A DNA stretch of 64,000 nucleotides from Arachnia propionica (GCF_003859805.1 NZ_RQZG01000017.1:18530-82529), one strand, 5' to 3'. Shown: positions 7,944 through 18,887, counted from the first letter of the stretch. Numbers and translations: made by a program. Notes: a model not told the origin generated them from the sequence alone.

Positions 7944-9050
7944 ATGAGGGACATGGTCAAGGCAAGAAGGGCAGCCCTGGAGGAGGATCTCCTCGAGGCG
8001 GCAACCGTTGAAGCGACCCCCCGGCGTGGAGCTGTGCAGACCGATGAGGCAGTCGCCGGCGGAGGACGCGGGCGCATCATCACCCGCTTCATCGCCCCGC
8101 TGGCGCTGACGGGGATCGTGGCAGCCGGTGCCATCACGCTCAACCGTGACGACAACTCCTCCGCCGTCGCCGACCCGGTGCAGCACAGCGTCGATCTCGG
8201 GGTGAGCCGGAATCTTCCCCGTGAGGAAATCCCCGAGCCCGCAGCATCGTCCTCGCCCGAGGAGAGCGCCCCGGAGGCCGTCGACCCGCTCCCCACCGGC
8301 GAGGCCACCACCCCGGCTCCTGAGCCGAGCCCCAGCGAGACGGCCGAGGCGACCCCGGAACCGACGGCGAGCCCCAGCGAGACCGAGAAGGCGAGCCCGA
8401 AAGCCGATGCCCCGGAGCCCGCGAAGAGCTCCGCACCCAAGCCGACGGTGCCTGAGCTGGGCAAGGAGTCCGGCACCATGTACACCACGAAGTCCGTCAA
8501 TGTCCGCACCGGCCCGGGCAAGGACTTCGACGTCCGAGTCACGCTGAAGGGCGCGGCCGAGGTGACCGTCACCGATGTGACCCAGGACGGCTGGCAGCAG
8601 ATCATCCACAAGAAGTCCGCCGGTTGGGTCAGGGCGGACTTCCTGGCCGCCGAGAAGCCCGCCGAGAGCAGCGCGCCCGATCCCGGCTCGAGTGCCAGCT
8701 GTGAGTCCTCCTCGGCCAAGAGCATCGAGTCGGGCCTGACCTCGAGGACCGTGAGTGTGCTGCGTGCGGTGTGCGCGGCCTTCCCCGACGTGAAGTCCTA
8801 CGGCGGTTACCGTCGGGACAGCGGCTACCACGGCCAGGGTCGTGCCATCGACGTGATGGTCTCCGGCGAGCGCGGCTGGGTGATCGCCAAGTGGTTGCGT
8901 GAGAACGCCAAGGAGCTCGGGGTGATCGAGGTCATCTACCAGCAGAAGATCTGGACCACGCAGCGCGGCTCGGAGGGCTGGCGCTCGATGTCGGACCGTG
9001 GCTCGGTGAGCGCCAACCACTACGACCACGTGCACATCAGTGTTGGGTGA
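7944..9050 (+). CDS. membrane-anchored SH3 and M15-like C-terminal domain protein
   Basis: An envelope protein likely acting on peptidoglycan. Counting from ATG 7944, a short cytoplasmic part is followed by a membrane helix (IAPLALTGIVAAGAITL) near residue 50, then an Ala/Pro/Glu/Ser-rich spacer of ~110 residues. A bacterial SH3 domain follows (KSVNVRTGPGKDFDVR ... AGWVRADFL). The last ~115 residues carry GYHGQGRAIDVMV and NHYDHVHISV, whose His/Asp pairs match the metal-site pattern of M15-like and ARB_07466-like C-terminal domains. The frame is open upstream to 7773, but a promoter at 7884-7912 rules that out. ATG 7953 or TTG 7938 are alternatives. Enzymatic activity is inferred, not certain. 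Confidence 0.72.
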   Translation: MRDMVKARRAALEEDLLEAATVEATPRRGAVQTDEAVAGGGRGRIITRFIAPLALTGIVAAGAITLNRDDNSSAVADPVQHSVDLGVSRNLPREEIPEPAASSSPEESAPEAVDPLPTGEATTPAPEPSPSETAEATPEPTASPSETEKASPKADAPEPAKSSAPKPTVPELGKESGTMYTTKSVNVRTGPGKDFDVRVTLKGAAEVTVTDVTQDGWQQIIHKKSAGWVRADFLAAEKPAESSAPDPGSSASCESSSAKSIESGLTSRTVSVLRAVCAAFPDVKSYGGYRRDSGYHGQGRAIDVMVSGERGWVIAKWLRENAKELGVIEVIYQQKIWTTQRGSEGWRSMSDRGSVSANHYDHVHISVG

Positions 9051-9056
9051 CCGCTG

Positions 9057-9075
9057 ACCCCGGCTCGTCGGGGGT
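9057..9075 (+). terminator. weak terminator-like hairpin before pgi
   Basis: ACCCCG and CGGGGGT can pair around GCTCGT directly after the stop of the SH3/peptidase gene, followed by TTCTGT. The stem is short, so confidence is low. Confidence 0.35.
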
Positions 9076-9125
9076 TCTGTCGCCCCTCGAGGATTTTGTC
9101 CGTGGCAGGTCATAGGCTTGGGGTC

Positions 9126-10799
9126 ATGATCAAGCCGGTTGATGCCATCACCACTCCTGCCTGGGAACAGCTCGACGAACTCGCCGACCATGCGGAGCTC
9201 GACCTCCGGGAATCCTTCGCGGCGGACCCTGAGCGTGCCACCAGGTACACCCGCCGGGTCGGGGACCTGTACGTGGATCTGTCGAAGAACCTCATCAACG
9301 ACGAGGTGCTGGCGGCGCTGCTGCGTCTGGCGGAACAGACCGATGTCGCCGGTCGTCGCGATGCGATGTTCGCCGGCGAGCACATCAACGTCACCGAGGA
9401 CCGTGCCGTGCTCCACACCGCCCTGCGACTGCCCCGTGACGCCGAGCTGGTGGTTGACGGACAGGACGTGGTGGCCGATGTCCACGAGGTCCTGGACGCC
9501 ATGTACGCCTTCGCGGAGAAGGTGCGTTCCGGCGAGTGGGTCGGGGTGACGGGCAAACGCATCGAGACGGTGGTCAACATCGGCATCGGCGGCTCGGATC
9601 TCGGACCGGTGATGGTCTACGAGGCGCTGCTGCCGTACAGGCAGCCGGGCCTGGAGTGCCGCTTCATCTCCAACATCGATCCGACGGATGTCGCGGTCTC
9701 CACGGCCGACCTGGACCCGGAGACCACGCTGTTCATCGTCGCGTCGAAGACGTTCACCACCCTGGAGACCCTGACCAACGCCCGGATGGCCCGTACCTGG
9801 CTGCTGGACGCCCTGGTGGCGAAGGGAGCCATCGCCGACACCGAGGAGGCCCGTGCCGAGGCCGTCGCCCGGCACTTCGTCGCGGTCTCCACGGCGCTGG
9901 ACAAGGTGGCGGAGTTCGGCATCGACCCGGTGAACGCCTTCGGGTTCTGGAACTGGGTGGGGGGACGGTACTCCGTCGACTCCGCGGTGGGGCTGCCCAT
10001 CGTCATCGCGATCGGCCCGGACGGGTTCCGTGACTTCCTGGCCGGCTTCCACGCGGTGGACCAGCACTTCCTGACCGCCGAGCCGTCGCAGAACGTGCCG
10101 CTGCTGATGGGGCTGCTCAACATCTGGTACGTCAACTTCCTCGGGGCCACCTCACACGCGGTGCTGCCCTACGCCCAGTACCTGCACCGGTTCGCCGCGT
10201 ACCTGCAGCAGCTCACCATGGAGTCCAACGGCAAGTCCGTGCGATGGGACGGCTCGCCCGTGACCTGCGAGACCGGTGAGGTGTTCTGGGGGGAGCCCGG
10301 GACCAACGGTCAGCACGCGTTCTACCAGCTCATCCACCAGGGCACTCAGCTGATCCCGGCGGACTTCATCGCGGTGGCGAACCCGGCCCATCCCATCCAG
10401 GACGGCGACGTGGACGTCCACGGCATGTTCCTGGCCAACTTCTTCGCGCAGACCGCCGCCCTGGCGTTCGGCAAGACCGAGGACGAGGTGCGTGCCGACG
10501 GCACGCCTGAGGAGATCGTCCCGGCTCGGGTGTTCTCCGGGAACCGCCCGACCACCTCGATCATGGCCCCCGCGCTGACACCGTCGGTGGTGGGGCAGCT
10601 CATCGCCCTCTACGAGCACATCACGTTCGTCCAGGGGATCGTGTGGGGCATCGACAGCTTCGACCAGTGGGGTGTGGAGCTCGGGAAGAAGCTGGCCCTG
10701 GAGATCGCCCCGGCCGTTTTCGGGGACGACGCGGCCCTGGAGCGTCAGGACTCGTCCACCCGCGCCCTGGTCACCTGGTACCGGGAACAGCGTCGCTGA
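9126..10799 (+). CDS. pgi: glucose-6-phosphate isomerase
   Basis: Interconverts glucose-6-phosphate and fructose-6-phosphate in glycolysis/gluconeogenesis, in the cytoplasm. The 557-aa product is close to the E. coli enzyme in length. It shows family signatures: [36 protein letters not shown], and [13 protein letters not shown] with the catalytic region around it. The start MIKPVDAIT at 9126 is preferred over GTG-type starts upstream because TAGGCT (9113-9118) lies exactly 7 nt before it, a leaderless arrangement repeated elsewhere in the window. The gene is monocistronic or weakly linked to the following SanA-like gene. Confidence 0.96.
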   Translation: MIKPVDAITTPAWEQLDELADHAELDLRESFAADPERATRYTRRVGDLYVDLSKNLINDEVLAALLRLAEQTDVAGRRDAMFAGEHINVTEDRAVLHTALRLPRDAELVVDGQDVVADVHEVLDAMYAFAEKVRSGEWVGVTGKRIETVVNIGIGGSDLGPVMVYEALLPYRQPGLECRFISNIDPTDVAVSTADLDPETTLFIVASKTFTTLETLTNARMARTWLLDALVAKGAIADTEEARAEAVARHFVAVSTALDKVAEFGIDPVNAFGFWNWVGGRYSVDSAVGLPIVIAIGPDGFRDFLAGFHAVDQHFLTAEPSQNVPLLMGLLNIWYVNFLGATSHAVLPYAQYLHRFAAYLQQLTMESNGKSVRWDGSPVTCETGEVFWGEPGTNGQHAFYQLIHQGTQLIPADFIAVANPAHPIQDGDVDVHGMFLANFFAQTAALAFGKTEDEVRADGTPEEIVPARVFSGNRPTTSIMAPALTPSVVGQLIALYEHITFVQGIVWGIDSFDQWGVELGKKLALEIAPAVFGDDAALERQDSSTRALVTWYREQRR

Positions 10800-10833
10800 C
10801 CCCGGTCTCCCGACCAGGCGGTACCGTTGAGGC

Positions 10834-11508
10834 ATGTCCGAGAAACCGTCGCGACCACGTCGCCGTCGTCTGGAGGCCGTGATCGCGACGGCTCTCACCG
10901 TGCTGCTCGGTCCCGTCGTCGTCGGGATGACACACGCCGCCCTGGCCTCCGAGGGCAGGATCTACGGCGCGGACGACGACGTGCCTGCCCGGGACGTCCT
11001 GCTGGTGCTGGGTGCCCATGCGCATCCGGGGCAGCCGTCGCGGTTCCTCCAGGCCCGGTTGGACCTGGCGGTGGAGCTGTTCGAGGCCGGGAAGGGCCGC
11101 GCCATCATCGTCAGTGGGGCCAACACCCCGGCCAGCAACCACGAGACCCAGGTGATGGAGGACTACCTCATCTCCCGAGGAGTCCCGAGGAAGCGGATCG
11201 TGCAGGATCCTGCGGGTTTCGACACCTACGACTCCTGCATCCGGGCCCGTGACGTCTACGGGGTGCGGGAGGTGACGCTCGTGTCACAGATGTACCACGT
11301 GCAGCGTGCGGTCGCGACGTGTCAGGCGCTCGGGGTGGACGCCATCGCCGTCGGGGACGTCACGGCCAGGCAGTGGCGGGACGTCCATCTCAAGGGCGAG
11401 CTGCGTGAGTACCTGGCGGTGGTCAAGATGGAACTCGACCTGCTGCGCGGCGCCAAGGCCACCCATTCGGACCCGACGGATGCCGTCCAGGTGGCACTGA
11501 ACTCCTGA
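10834..11508 (+). CDS. SanA/YdcF-like DUF218 protein
   Basis: A 224-aa protein with an N-terminal membrane helix (VIATALTVLLGPVVVGMTHAA, about 14-36) followed by a DUF218 domain. Conserved pieces are DVLLVLGAH (residues ~52-60), GKGRAIIVSGAN, the THET-like NHETQVMEDYLISRGVP and the downstream LVSQMYHVQRA. The family includes E. coli SanA (envelope barrier function) and YdcF. The exact role here is unknown but an envelope function is likely. TACCGT at 10822-10827 lies 6 nt before the ATG, again leaderless. A terminator follows at 11559-11589. Confidence 0.82.
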   Translation: MSEKPSRPRRRRLEAVIATALTVLLGPVVVGMTHAALASEGRIYGADDDVPARDVLLVLGAHAHPGQPSRFLQARLDLAVELFEAGKGRAIIVSGANTPASNHETQVMEDYLISRGVPRKRIVQDPAGFDTYDSCIRARDVYGVREVTLVSQMYHVQRAVATCQALGVDAIAVGDVTARQWRDVHLKGELREYLAVVKMELDLLRGAKATHSDPTDAVQVALNS

Positions 11509-11558
11509 CCCGACCCCGGCTCGCAGCGACCTGACCGGACACGACTCGCCCGGGGCGC

Positions 11559-11589
11559 CGCTGGGATGTCACCCGTCGACGTCCCAGCG
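11559..11589 (+). terminator. intrinsic terminator after the SanA-like gene
   Basis: CGCTGGGATGTC pairs with GACGTCCCAGCG (12 bp, one wobble) across a 7-nt loop and is followed by TTCTGC. It lies 50 nt after the stop codon. Confidence 0.65.
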
Positions 11590-11682
11590 TTCTGCATCGA
11601 CGATTCCTGTTCACGACGGGGGCCACGCCGTTGCGGATCTGCGGCCTCCACGGCGCTGAGGATCTGGTGGACGAACAGACAA

Positions 11683-11700
11683 CCCCCGCCTCGGCGGGGG
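11683..11700 (-). terminator. terminator of the tRNA cluster
   Basis: CCCCCGC / GCGGGGG with a 4-nt loop directly follows the 3' end of tRNA-Phe on the minus strand and is followed there by TTGT. The position fits the end of the three-tRNA transcript. Confidence 0.7.
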
Positions 11701-11705
11701 TGATG

Positions 11706-11779
11706 TGGCCAGGGCCGGGGTCGAACCGGCGACCTTTCACTTTTCAGGCGAACGCTGCTACCAGCTGAGCTACCTGGCC
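11706..11779 (-). tRNA. tRNA-Phe (GAA)
   Basis: A 74-nt cloverleaf on the minus strand with acceptor GGCCAGG/CCTGGCC, discriminator A, anticodon loop CTGAAAA (GAA) on a TTCGC/GTGAA stem, and the T-arm GGTTCGACC. CCA is not encoded. The D-arm reads GCTC ... CAGC, leaving one C-C mismatch and a slightly long D-loop compared with usual actinobacterial tRNA-Phe. Confidence 0.93.
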
Positions 11780-11798
11780 AGTAGGGCTGGACACCCAG

Positions 11799-11872
11799 CG
11801 ACCCCGACGGGACTCGAACCCGCGACCTCCGCCGTGACAGGGCGGCGCGCTAACCAACTGCGCCACGGGGCC
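11799..11872 (-). tRNA. tRNA-Asp (GTC)
   Basis: A 74-nt cloverleaf: acceptor GGCCCCG/CGGGGTC (one G-T), discriminator G, anticodon loop CTGTCAC (GTC), T-loop GTTCGAGTC. CCA is not encoded. It is the middle gene of the Glu-Asp-Phe cluster. Confidence 0.95.
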
Positions 11873-11974
11873 AATTTCTTGGCCTGCTGGCTTTCGCCAA
11901 CTCGGGTAACTCTAGCGGTGTTCTCCCGATTTGTGAAATCGGGGGTTCCTCGCCGGAAACCCGGACGACCAGAG

Positions 11975-12047
11975 CATCCCCAACGGGATTCGAACCCGTG
12001 CTGCCGCCGTGAAAGGGCGGAGTCCTAGGCCGCTAGACGATGGGGAC
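11975..12047 (-). tRNA. tRNA-Glu (TTC)
   Basis: A 73-nt cloverleaf: acceptor GTCCCCA/TGGGGAT, discriminator G, anticodon loop CTTTCAC (TTC), T-loop GTTCGAATC. CCA is not encoded. It is the first gene of the Glu-Asp-Phe cluster on the minus strand. Confidence 0.95.
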
Positions 12048-12108
12048 CGGCCGCGACAAGGATAGCAGGGGCATGCGGCCTCACCGCAAACCGACGGCGC
12101 TCTCCTCC

Positions 12109-13212
12109 TCAGAGGGTGCCCTGGTACTGCTCGACGTGGTAGGCGATGCTCCTTCCCTGCTGGTCACGAGCCCAGCGGGAGACGATCAGGTGCAGCCCAC
12201 CGGGTCGTGTCGTCGACCACGGGTGGACGAACCCACCGTAGAGGTTCCAGTTCATCACGTGCTCGATCTGCACCTTGGGCTCACTCCAGATCCCGTCGGG
12301 GCGTGATGCGGTGCGGGTCACCAACTGGTTGCGGGCGTAGTCCATGTAGGCCATCGCCCAGGTGCCGTCACCGAGTCGTCGCACCGACGGCTCCCCGAAT
12401 CGTTCGTGGAGGATGCCGGTGCAGGGACGACCCCAGCCCCAGTCGGTTCCGTTCCACCCCCAGCCCTCGTACTCGTCGGGCCAGAACATGCGATCCCACC
12501 TCACGCGTCGCAGCATCATCGGACCGTGTTGTCGCCCCGCACGCACCGAGAAGACGTAGACGTGGTCGCCGTCGCGCTGCATCGTCCACATCTGGAAGGG
12601 GTCCGTGTTGTCCCCGTTGTTGTCCCAGCGCAGCTCGGTGCGGTGGAAGTCGTTGCCGTTGTCGGACCAGGCGAGCCCGGCGAAGCCGGATCGGAAGAAC
12701 GGGCCGTCCCAGCTCTCCATGCTCATGAACGACACCACCTGGCGTCCGGTCTCCGGGAATGAGATGCCGTCGTTGGGGATGACCGTCAGCTCCCGACGTC
12801 CACCGACCCACCCGCCGTGGGCGTTGTGCATCAGCTCGGGAGCCCGACCATGTCCCGCCACCTTGGCCGCGCTGTCGAAGACGATGCCATCAGGAGCACC
12901 GGGATCGACGGCGGAACGCAGCATCACAGGAGACCGGTGGTCCCCGCCGCTCTCCGGCCACGGCCCCGCGAAGGTGTCCCCCATCAGATAGCCGATCGAA
13001 CCGTTCTCCAGCACGTACGGGATGCCCAGATCGGTCCCGCCGACCCGCCAGTTGTGGGCCGGGTACATGTCGGCCCCGGTCAGACGTCGCCTGAAGACGG
13101 CCGCACCCTGCGCCGTCGCCCGAGGGTGGGCACCGGGAAACACTGCCCACACCCCGGCCAGGGCGGCACCACCGACCACGGCCCGCCCGAGATTCCTACG
13201 ACTCACCGACAT
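12109..13212 (-). CDS. DUF4185 domain-containing exported protein (Tat signal)
   Basis: A 367-aa exported protein. The N-terminus MSVSRRNLGRAVVGGAALAG carries a twin-arginine motif (SRRNL) and a hydrophobic core, so Tat export is likely. The rest matches DUF4185: GGTDLGIPYVLENGSIGYL, YLMGDTFAGP, and the Trp/Asp-rich propeller-like strands. DUF4185 proteins resemble five-bladed-propeller glycoside hydrolases and are often cell-wall or surface enzymes, but the substrate is unknown. The frame is open to 13350, but the Tat start at 13212 is the natural one. The stop lies 61 nt from the tRNA-Glu gene. Confidence 0.78.
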   Translation of the reverse strand: MSVSRRNLGRAVVGGAALAGVWAVFPGAHPRATAQGAAVFRRRLTGADMYPAHNWRVGGTDLGIPYVLENGSIGYLMGDTFAGPWPESGGDHRSPVMLRSAVDPGAPDGIVFDSAAKVAGHGRAPELMHNAHGGWVGGRRELTVIPNDGISFPETGRQVVSFMSMESWDGPFFRSGFAGLAWSDNGNDFHRTELRWDNNGDNTDPFQMWTMQRDGDHVYVFSVRAGRQHGPMMLRRVRWDRMFWPDEYEGWGWNGTDWGWGRPCTGILHERFGEPSVRRLGDGTWAMAYMDYARNQLVTRTASRPDGIWSEPKVQIEHVMNWNLYGGFVHPWSTTRPGGLHLIVSRWARDQQGRSIAYHVEQYQGTL

Positions 13213-13355
13213 GGGACTCTCCGATCCGCTGTTGCTCCTGTGGAACAGCACAAGGCCCCAACACCTCGCGTGTGGGTCCACACTACATGCCACGACGACG
13301 CACGGTGGGATCCGCGCTGGACCGGGCACCCGGTGAGGTGTTTGGATCATGGGTC

Positions 13356-13940
13356 ATGACCCTCACCCCTGTGACCCTGACGGGAAACCACGTCGAGCTC
13401 GTCCCCCTCCACCGTGACCATCACGACGAGCTGTGCGACGTCGTGCGTGACGGTGAGCTGTGGCACCTGTGGTTCGCCCGGGTGCCCAGCCCCGAGACGA
13501 TGGCGGACGAGATCACCCGACGCCTCGAACTGCAGGACCGTGGTGTGATGCTGCCCTTCACCGTGAGGTCCGGGGACCGGATCGCCGGCATGACCACCTA
13601 CTGCAACATCGACGTGACGAACAAGGTGCTGGAGGTGGGCCACACCTTCCTGGGCCGCAGTCACCAGGGAGGCCACGTCAACCCCGAGATGAAACTGCTG
13701 CTGCTCCGGCATGCCTTCGAGACCCTCGGGTACCGGCGGGTCGAGCTGCGCACCCACTCGATGAACCACCACTCGCGCGCAGCCATCGAGAAGCTCGGCG
13801 CGACGCTGGACGGGATCCTCCGCCGTCACACCATCCTCCCGAACGGCACCGTCCGCGACACCTGCGTCTACTCCATCCTCGACCACGAGTGGGAGAACGT
13901 ACGGACCGGTCTCGAGTTCCGGCTCCGGCATCGGGGATGA
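13356..13940 (+). CDS. GNAT family N-acetyltransferase (RimJ/RimL-like)
   Basis: A 194-aa acetyl-CoA-dependent N-acyltransferase. The N-terminal part LTGNHVELVPLHRDHHDEL and the later LEVGHTFLGRSHQGGHVNPEMKLLLLRHAFE plus VELRTHSMNHHSRAAIEKLGA correspond to the beta-strand/acetyl-CoA-binding and the N-x-x-S-R-A-x-x-x-x-E-x-x-G region of RimJ/RimL-type enzymes. The substrate cannot be deduced. The start MTLTPV at 13356 is chosen because upstream sequence to 13272 is atypical. It stands alone ahead of the inverted-repeat array. Confidence 0.85.
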   Translation: MTLTPVTLTGNHVELVPLHRDHHDELCDVVRDGELWHLWFARVPSPETMADEITRRLELQDRGVMLPFTVRSGDRIAGMTTYCNIDVTNKVLEVGHTFLGRSHQGGHVNPEMKLLLLRHAFETLGYRRVELRTHSMNHHSRAAIEKLGATLDGILRRHTILPNGTVRDTCVYSILDHEWENVRTGLEFRLRHRG

Positions 13941-14037
13941 GCACCACGCACGGGACCTGACCCCGAAGAAGCGACGTCGCTCGGGCGGTTCAGGAGGAGA
14001 TCGATGGCCCTGCCCTCCTGCCATGCCTCCAGCCACA

Positions 14038-14189
14038 CCGGTTCGCCTGCCTTGCAACAGGTTCGCCTGTCCTGAGCCACAAATGCCTGCCTTGTTCCGA
14101 ATTGCCTGCCTTATTGGACAGGCAATTCGATTTTGGACAGGTAAACCGGCCACAGGGCAGGCGAACCGGACTCAAGGCAGGCGAACCGG
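14038..14189. repeat. eight-unit mirror-arranged inverted-repeat array
   Basis: Four copies of a GGTTCGCCTGCCTTG-like unit in one orientation (14038-14054, 14059-14076, 14081-14094, 14098-14115) face four copies in the other (14116-14129, 14135-14149, 14153-14169, 14173-14189). The outermost pair is a perfect 17-bp inverted repeat (CCGGTTCGCCTGCCTTG and complement). The innermost pair, around 14098-14129, forms CGAATTGCCTG / CAGGCAATTCG. The whole can fold as one nested cruciform or as several hairpins. It fills the 315-nt gap between the acetyltransferase and ribokinase genes, which otherwise holds no gene. It may terminate transcription or be a repetitive extragenic element. Confidence 0.85.
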
Positions 14190-14255
14190 CCACTGCGGTG
14201 TCTGGCTCGGTCGTCCAGTAGTGTCGGGAGGGACCAGACATCTCGAGGAGGACCG

Positions 14256-15152
14256 ATGACCGTCGTCGTGGCCGGATCGATCAACGTGGACCTGCACCTG
14301 CATCTCGAGCGCCACCCCCGCCCCGGGGAAACCCTGCTGGCCTCAGGCGGTGGCCTCTCCCCCGGCGGGAAGGGGGCCAACCAGGCCTGTGCGACCGCCC
14401 TGGCCGGGGCCGAGGTCGCCCTGCTCGGTGCCGTCGGCGACGACGACGCCGCGCAGACCGCACTCCTCCTGCTGCGCTCCGCGGGGGTCGATCTCAGCCA
14501 CCTCACCCGGGTGGCGGGTCCGACCGGGCTGGCCGTGGTCTCCGTCGACGCGGCCGGGGAGAACACCGTCGTCGTGGTGCCCGGCGCGAATGCCGAGATC
14601 ACCCCGGAGACGGTCGACGGCTGGGAGACGATCCTCGCGGCCGCCCCCATCGTCGTCTCCCAGGGGGAGCTCTCCTCGTCCGCGACCGAACGCATCGCCC
14701 GGCACACCCGTGGCCGCTGGCTGCTGAACCTGGCCCCCGTCGTCCGGCTGGCCCCGGAGGTCATCCGCCGCGCCGACCCCCTGGTGGTCAACGAGCACGA
14801 GGCCGAGGCCACCCTGACCCAGCTGGGTGGAGCGGCCACCCGGGACCCGGAGGCACTCGTGGCCGGGCTGCGCGCAGCAGGACTCTCCTCCGTCGTGCTC
14901 ACCCTCGGTGCCGCCGGAGCGATCGTCGCTGACGAGCACGGCACCCACCACGTCCCGAGCCCCCGGGTGACCGCGGTGGACACCGTCGGCGCCGGGGACG
15001 CCTTCACCGGAGCACTCGCAGCACGGCTCGCCGAGGGCCACCCCCTGCTGGAGGCCGCCCGGTACGCCGTCCGGTTCGCCGCACACACCGTCCAGTTCGA
15101 GGGGGCCCAGTCGTCGTACCCGGCCCCGGGCACCGAGCTCCCGCAGGGATGA
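14256..15152 (+). CDS. rbsK: ribokinase-type PfkB family sugar kinase
   Basis: Probably phosphorylates ribose (or a related sugar or nucleoside) with ATP. PfkB signature 1 is visible in GGGLSPGGKGANQACA (about residues 31-46) and signature 2 in DTVGAGDAFTGALAARL (about 243-259) with the catalytic Asp in GAGD. The N-terminal VVVAGSINVDL is typical of ribokinase. The length, 298 aa, fits. It begins ATG right after GAGGACCG (weak SD). No ribose transporter is adjacent; only the small DUF6767 gene follows, 3 nt downstream, so a two-gene operon is likely. Confidence 0.85.
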   Translation: MTVVVAGSINVDLHLHLERHPRPGETLLASGGGLSPGGKGANQACATALAGAEVALLGAVGDDDAAQTALLLLRSAGVDLSHLTRVAGPTGLAVVSVDAAGENTVVVVPGANAEITPETVDGWETILAAAPIVVSQGELSSSATERIARHTRGRWLLNLAPVVRLAPEVIRRADPLVVNEHEAEATLTQLGGAATRDPEALVAGLRAAGLSSVVLTLGAAGAIVADEHGTHHVPSPRVTAVDTVGAGDAFTGALAARLAEGHPLLEAARYAVRFAAHTVQFEGAQSSYPAPGTELPQG

Positions 15153-15155
15153 GCC

Positions 15156-15374
15156 GTGGCCACCCCCATGTGCCCGCTCCGCCCCGGGACGCCCTGCAGC
15201 CTGTGCGTCCCGGGTGCCGACGGCCCACACAACTGTCAAACGGTCCGGCTCGTCATGGACGACCCCGAGCTGAGGCAGCTGTGGCAGGAACAACGCGTCA
15301 ACGCGCGTAAGCAGCGAGCCAGCGTTCCATCTCGGCCAGATAACGGGCACGAGGTCCGGCGGCCGAGAGCATGA
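15156..15374 (+). CDS. DUF6767-like small cysteine-rich protein
   Basis: A 72-aa protein starting with GTG 3 nt after the ribokinase stop. The conserved core CPLRPGTPCSLCVPGADGP with a further Cys (HNC) and LVMDDPELRQLW resembles the short actinobacterial DUF6767 family; the four cysteines suggest metal binding. The last ~25 residues overlap the 3' end of the convergent hydrolase gene by 77 nt and may be poorly conserved. The function is unknown. Confidence 0.7.
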   Translation: MATPMCPLRPGTPCSLCVPGADGPHNCQTVRLVMDDPELRQLWQEQRVNARKQRASVPSRPDNGHEVRRPRA

Positions 15375-16299
15375 GGTCGTGCTTGCCGCCCTCGATGCGG
15401 ATCAGGGTGACATGCCGACCCAGCATCGGCGCCCGGGCCGCCAACGACTCGACGTCCAGCACCAGGTCCGCCCCCATCATGTCGTCATTCCAGGTGCGGC
15501 TGAAGTCGGACCGGGCGCTGATGCACATGAGGATCGGGACGTCGATGTCGAGCCCGGCGGCCACCCTCGCCTGCCCCCGCATGATGGCCCTGCCCCACCC
15601 GACGCGTGGCAGGAAGGCCGGATCGCCCTTGAGGTTGAGGTTGTAGTCCCACTCACCGTCCTCGGTGGCGGAGATGGAGCGACGGTAGAACCCCGGCTCG
15701 GGAACGGCCACGGTCCGGGTCGGGGAGACCGCACCCACCGCACCCAGGGCCGCCGACAGGGCAGGCCGCCACAGGCCGTTCGATCCCAGCTCCAGCCACG
15801 GTGAGTTCAGCACCACGGCCTTCGCCACCCCCGGCCGCTCGGCCAGGTACAAGGAGATGATCAGCCCGCCCGTGGAATGGGCCATGAACACGATCTCACG
15901 GGCGGTCTCCTGGACGATCCCGACCGCGCGGTCCACCTCCTCGAAGTACTCCGTCAGGTCAGGCGTGTAGCCAGCCAGCTGGCCCGACCGCAGTGAGCGA
16001 CCGTATCGACGCAGATCCAGCGCGAAGAAGTCATAACCGAACGCCTCGAGTCGCTCCGCCAACGGCGCCTGGAAGAAGTAGTCGTTCCACCCGTGGAGAT
16101 ACAACACGGCCCGCTCACGCGACGGAACCGTGCGTCTGACGAGCGTGGCGACCACCTCGTGCTCCGGTTCGCCCGGATACCGGGCAGCCCCGTCGAGCAC
16201 GAGGGTGAGTTGCTGGAACCCGTCGAGTTCGGTGTCCGGGACCCAGCGCGGGTCAGGGCCGGTCGTCGTCGGCTGAGCCGTCGTCCTCGAACTCGACAT
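15298..16299 (-). CDS. alpha/beta hydrolase (serine aminopeptidase S33 / lysophospholipase-like)
   Basis: A cytoplasmic alpha/beta-hydrolase. The nucleophile elbow is AHSTGG, an oxyanion-loop region LYLHGWNDYF lies upstream, and a C-terminal GGKHDLML supplies the likely catalytic histidine; SARSDFSRTW contains the likely acid region. The pattern fits monoacylglycerol lipase / S33-like enzymes. I place the start at ATG 16299 (333 aa), which overlaps the DUF3073 stop region by 47 nt; ATGs to 16341 would overlap more. It is downstream of and probably co-transcribed with DUF3073. The 3' end overlaps the DUF6767 gene by 77 nt. Confidence 0.8.
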   Translation of the reverse strand: MSSSRTTAQPTTTGPDPRWVPDTELDGFQQLTLVLDGAARYPGEPEHEVVATLVRRTVPSRERAVLYLHGWNDYFFQAPLAERLEAFGYDFFALDLRRYGRSLRSGQLAGYTPDLTEYFEEVDRAVGIVQETAREIVFMAHSTGGLIISLYLAERPGVAKAVVLNSPWLELGSNGLWRPALSAALGAVGAVSPTRTVAVPEPGFYRRSISATEDGEWDYNLNLKGDPAFLPRVGWGRAIMRGQARVAAGLDIDVPILMCISARSDFSRTWNDDMMGADLVLDVESLAARAPMLGRHVTLIRIEGGKHDLMLSAAGPRARYLAEMERWLAAYAR

Positions 16300-16486
16300 C
16301 CGCGTCGTCGTTGTACTGCTCCGCGAGGTCGGCATATGCATCCGGGATCTCGGAGGTCAAGCGTCCGTCGTCGTGGCTCTCTCCTCGAAGTTCTCGTTCC
16401 AGTGACGCAAAATCGGTGTCCACGGAGCGATACTTCAGATCGCGGGCCACCTTCGTCTGCTTCGCCTTTGCACGGCCGCGCCCCAT
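16253..16486 (-). CDS. DUF3073 domain-containing protein
   Basis: A 77-aa protein opening MGRGRAKAKQTKVARDLKY, the hallmark of the actinobacterial DUF3073 family, followed by a very acidic C-terminus (DDADVEFEDDGSADDDRP). The basic head and acidic tail suggest nucleic-acid or protein binding, but the role is unknown. It is the first gene of a unit with the alpha/beta hydrolase and is divergent from icd. Confidence 0.9.
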   Translation of the reverse strand: MGRGRAKAKQTKVARDLKYRSVDTDFASLERELRGESHDDGRLTSEIPDAYADLAEQYNDDADVEFEDDGSADDDRP

Positions 16487-16613
16487 ATGGGTCGACCCCC
16501 TCGCTCAATCATCGCGGTTCACCGCGGGAATCTGTCAGTTGTCTCGTGACGACGAGGATACCGGAGCAAGCCGGGTAGCTCAAAGCACGCCCTCCTCACC
16601 CCCGGTAGGCTGA

Positions 16614-18857
<2,244 letters not shown>

Positions 18858-18865
18858 GCCCTCAC

Positions 18866-18883
18866 CTCCCGACTGATCGGGAG
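18866..18883 (+). terminator. small hairpin after icd
   Basis: CTCCCGA / TCGGGAG with a CTGA loop lies 8 nt after the icd stop, just before the larger palindrome. It is possibly part of a composite terminator. Confidence 0.4.
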
Positions 18884-18887
18884 ACCC

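Noticed and set aside
7926..10067. 713-codon minus-strand open frame
   Set aside because: A shadow of the SH3/peptidase and pgi genes.
14038..14189. CRISPR array
   Set aside because: Units occur in both orientations without unique 30-nt spacers, and no cas gene is present.
14023..14259. 78-codon open frame across the repeat array
   Set aside because: Its sequence is simply the translation of the inverted repeats.
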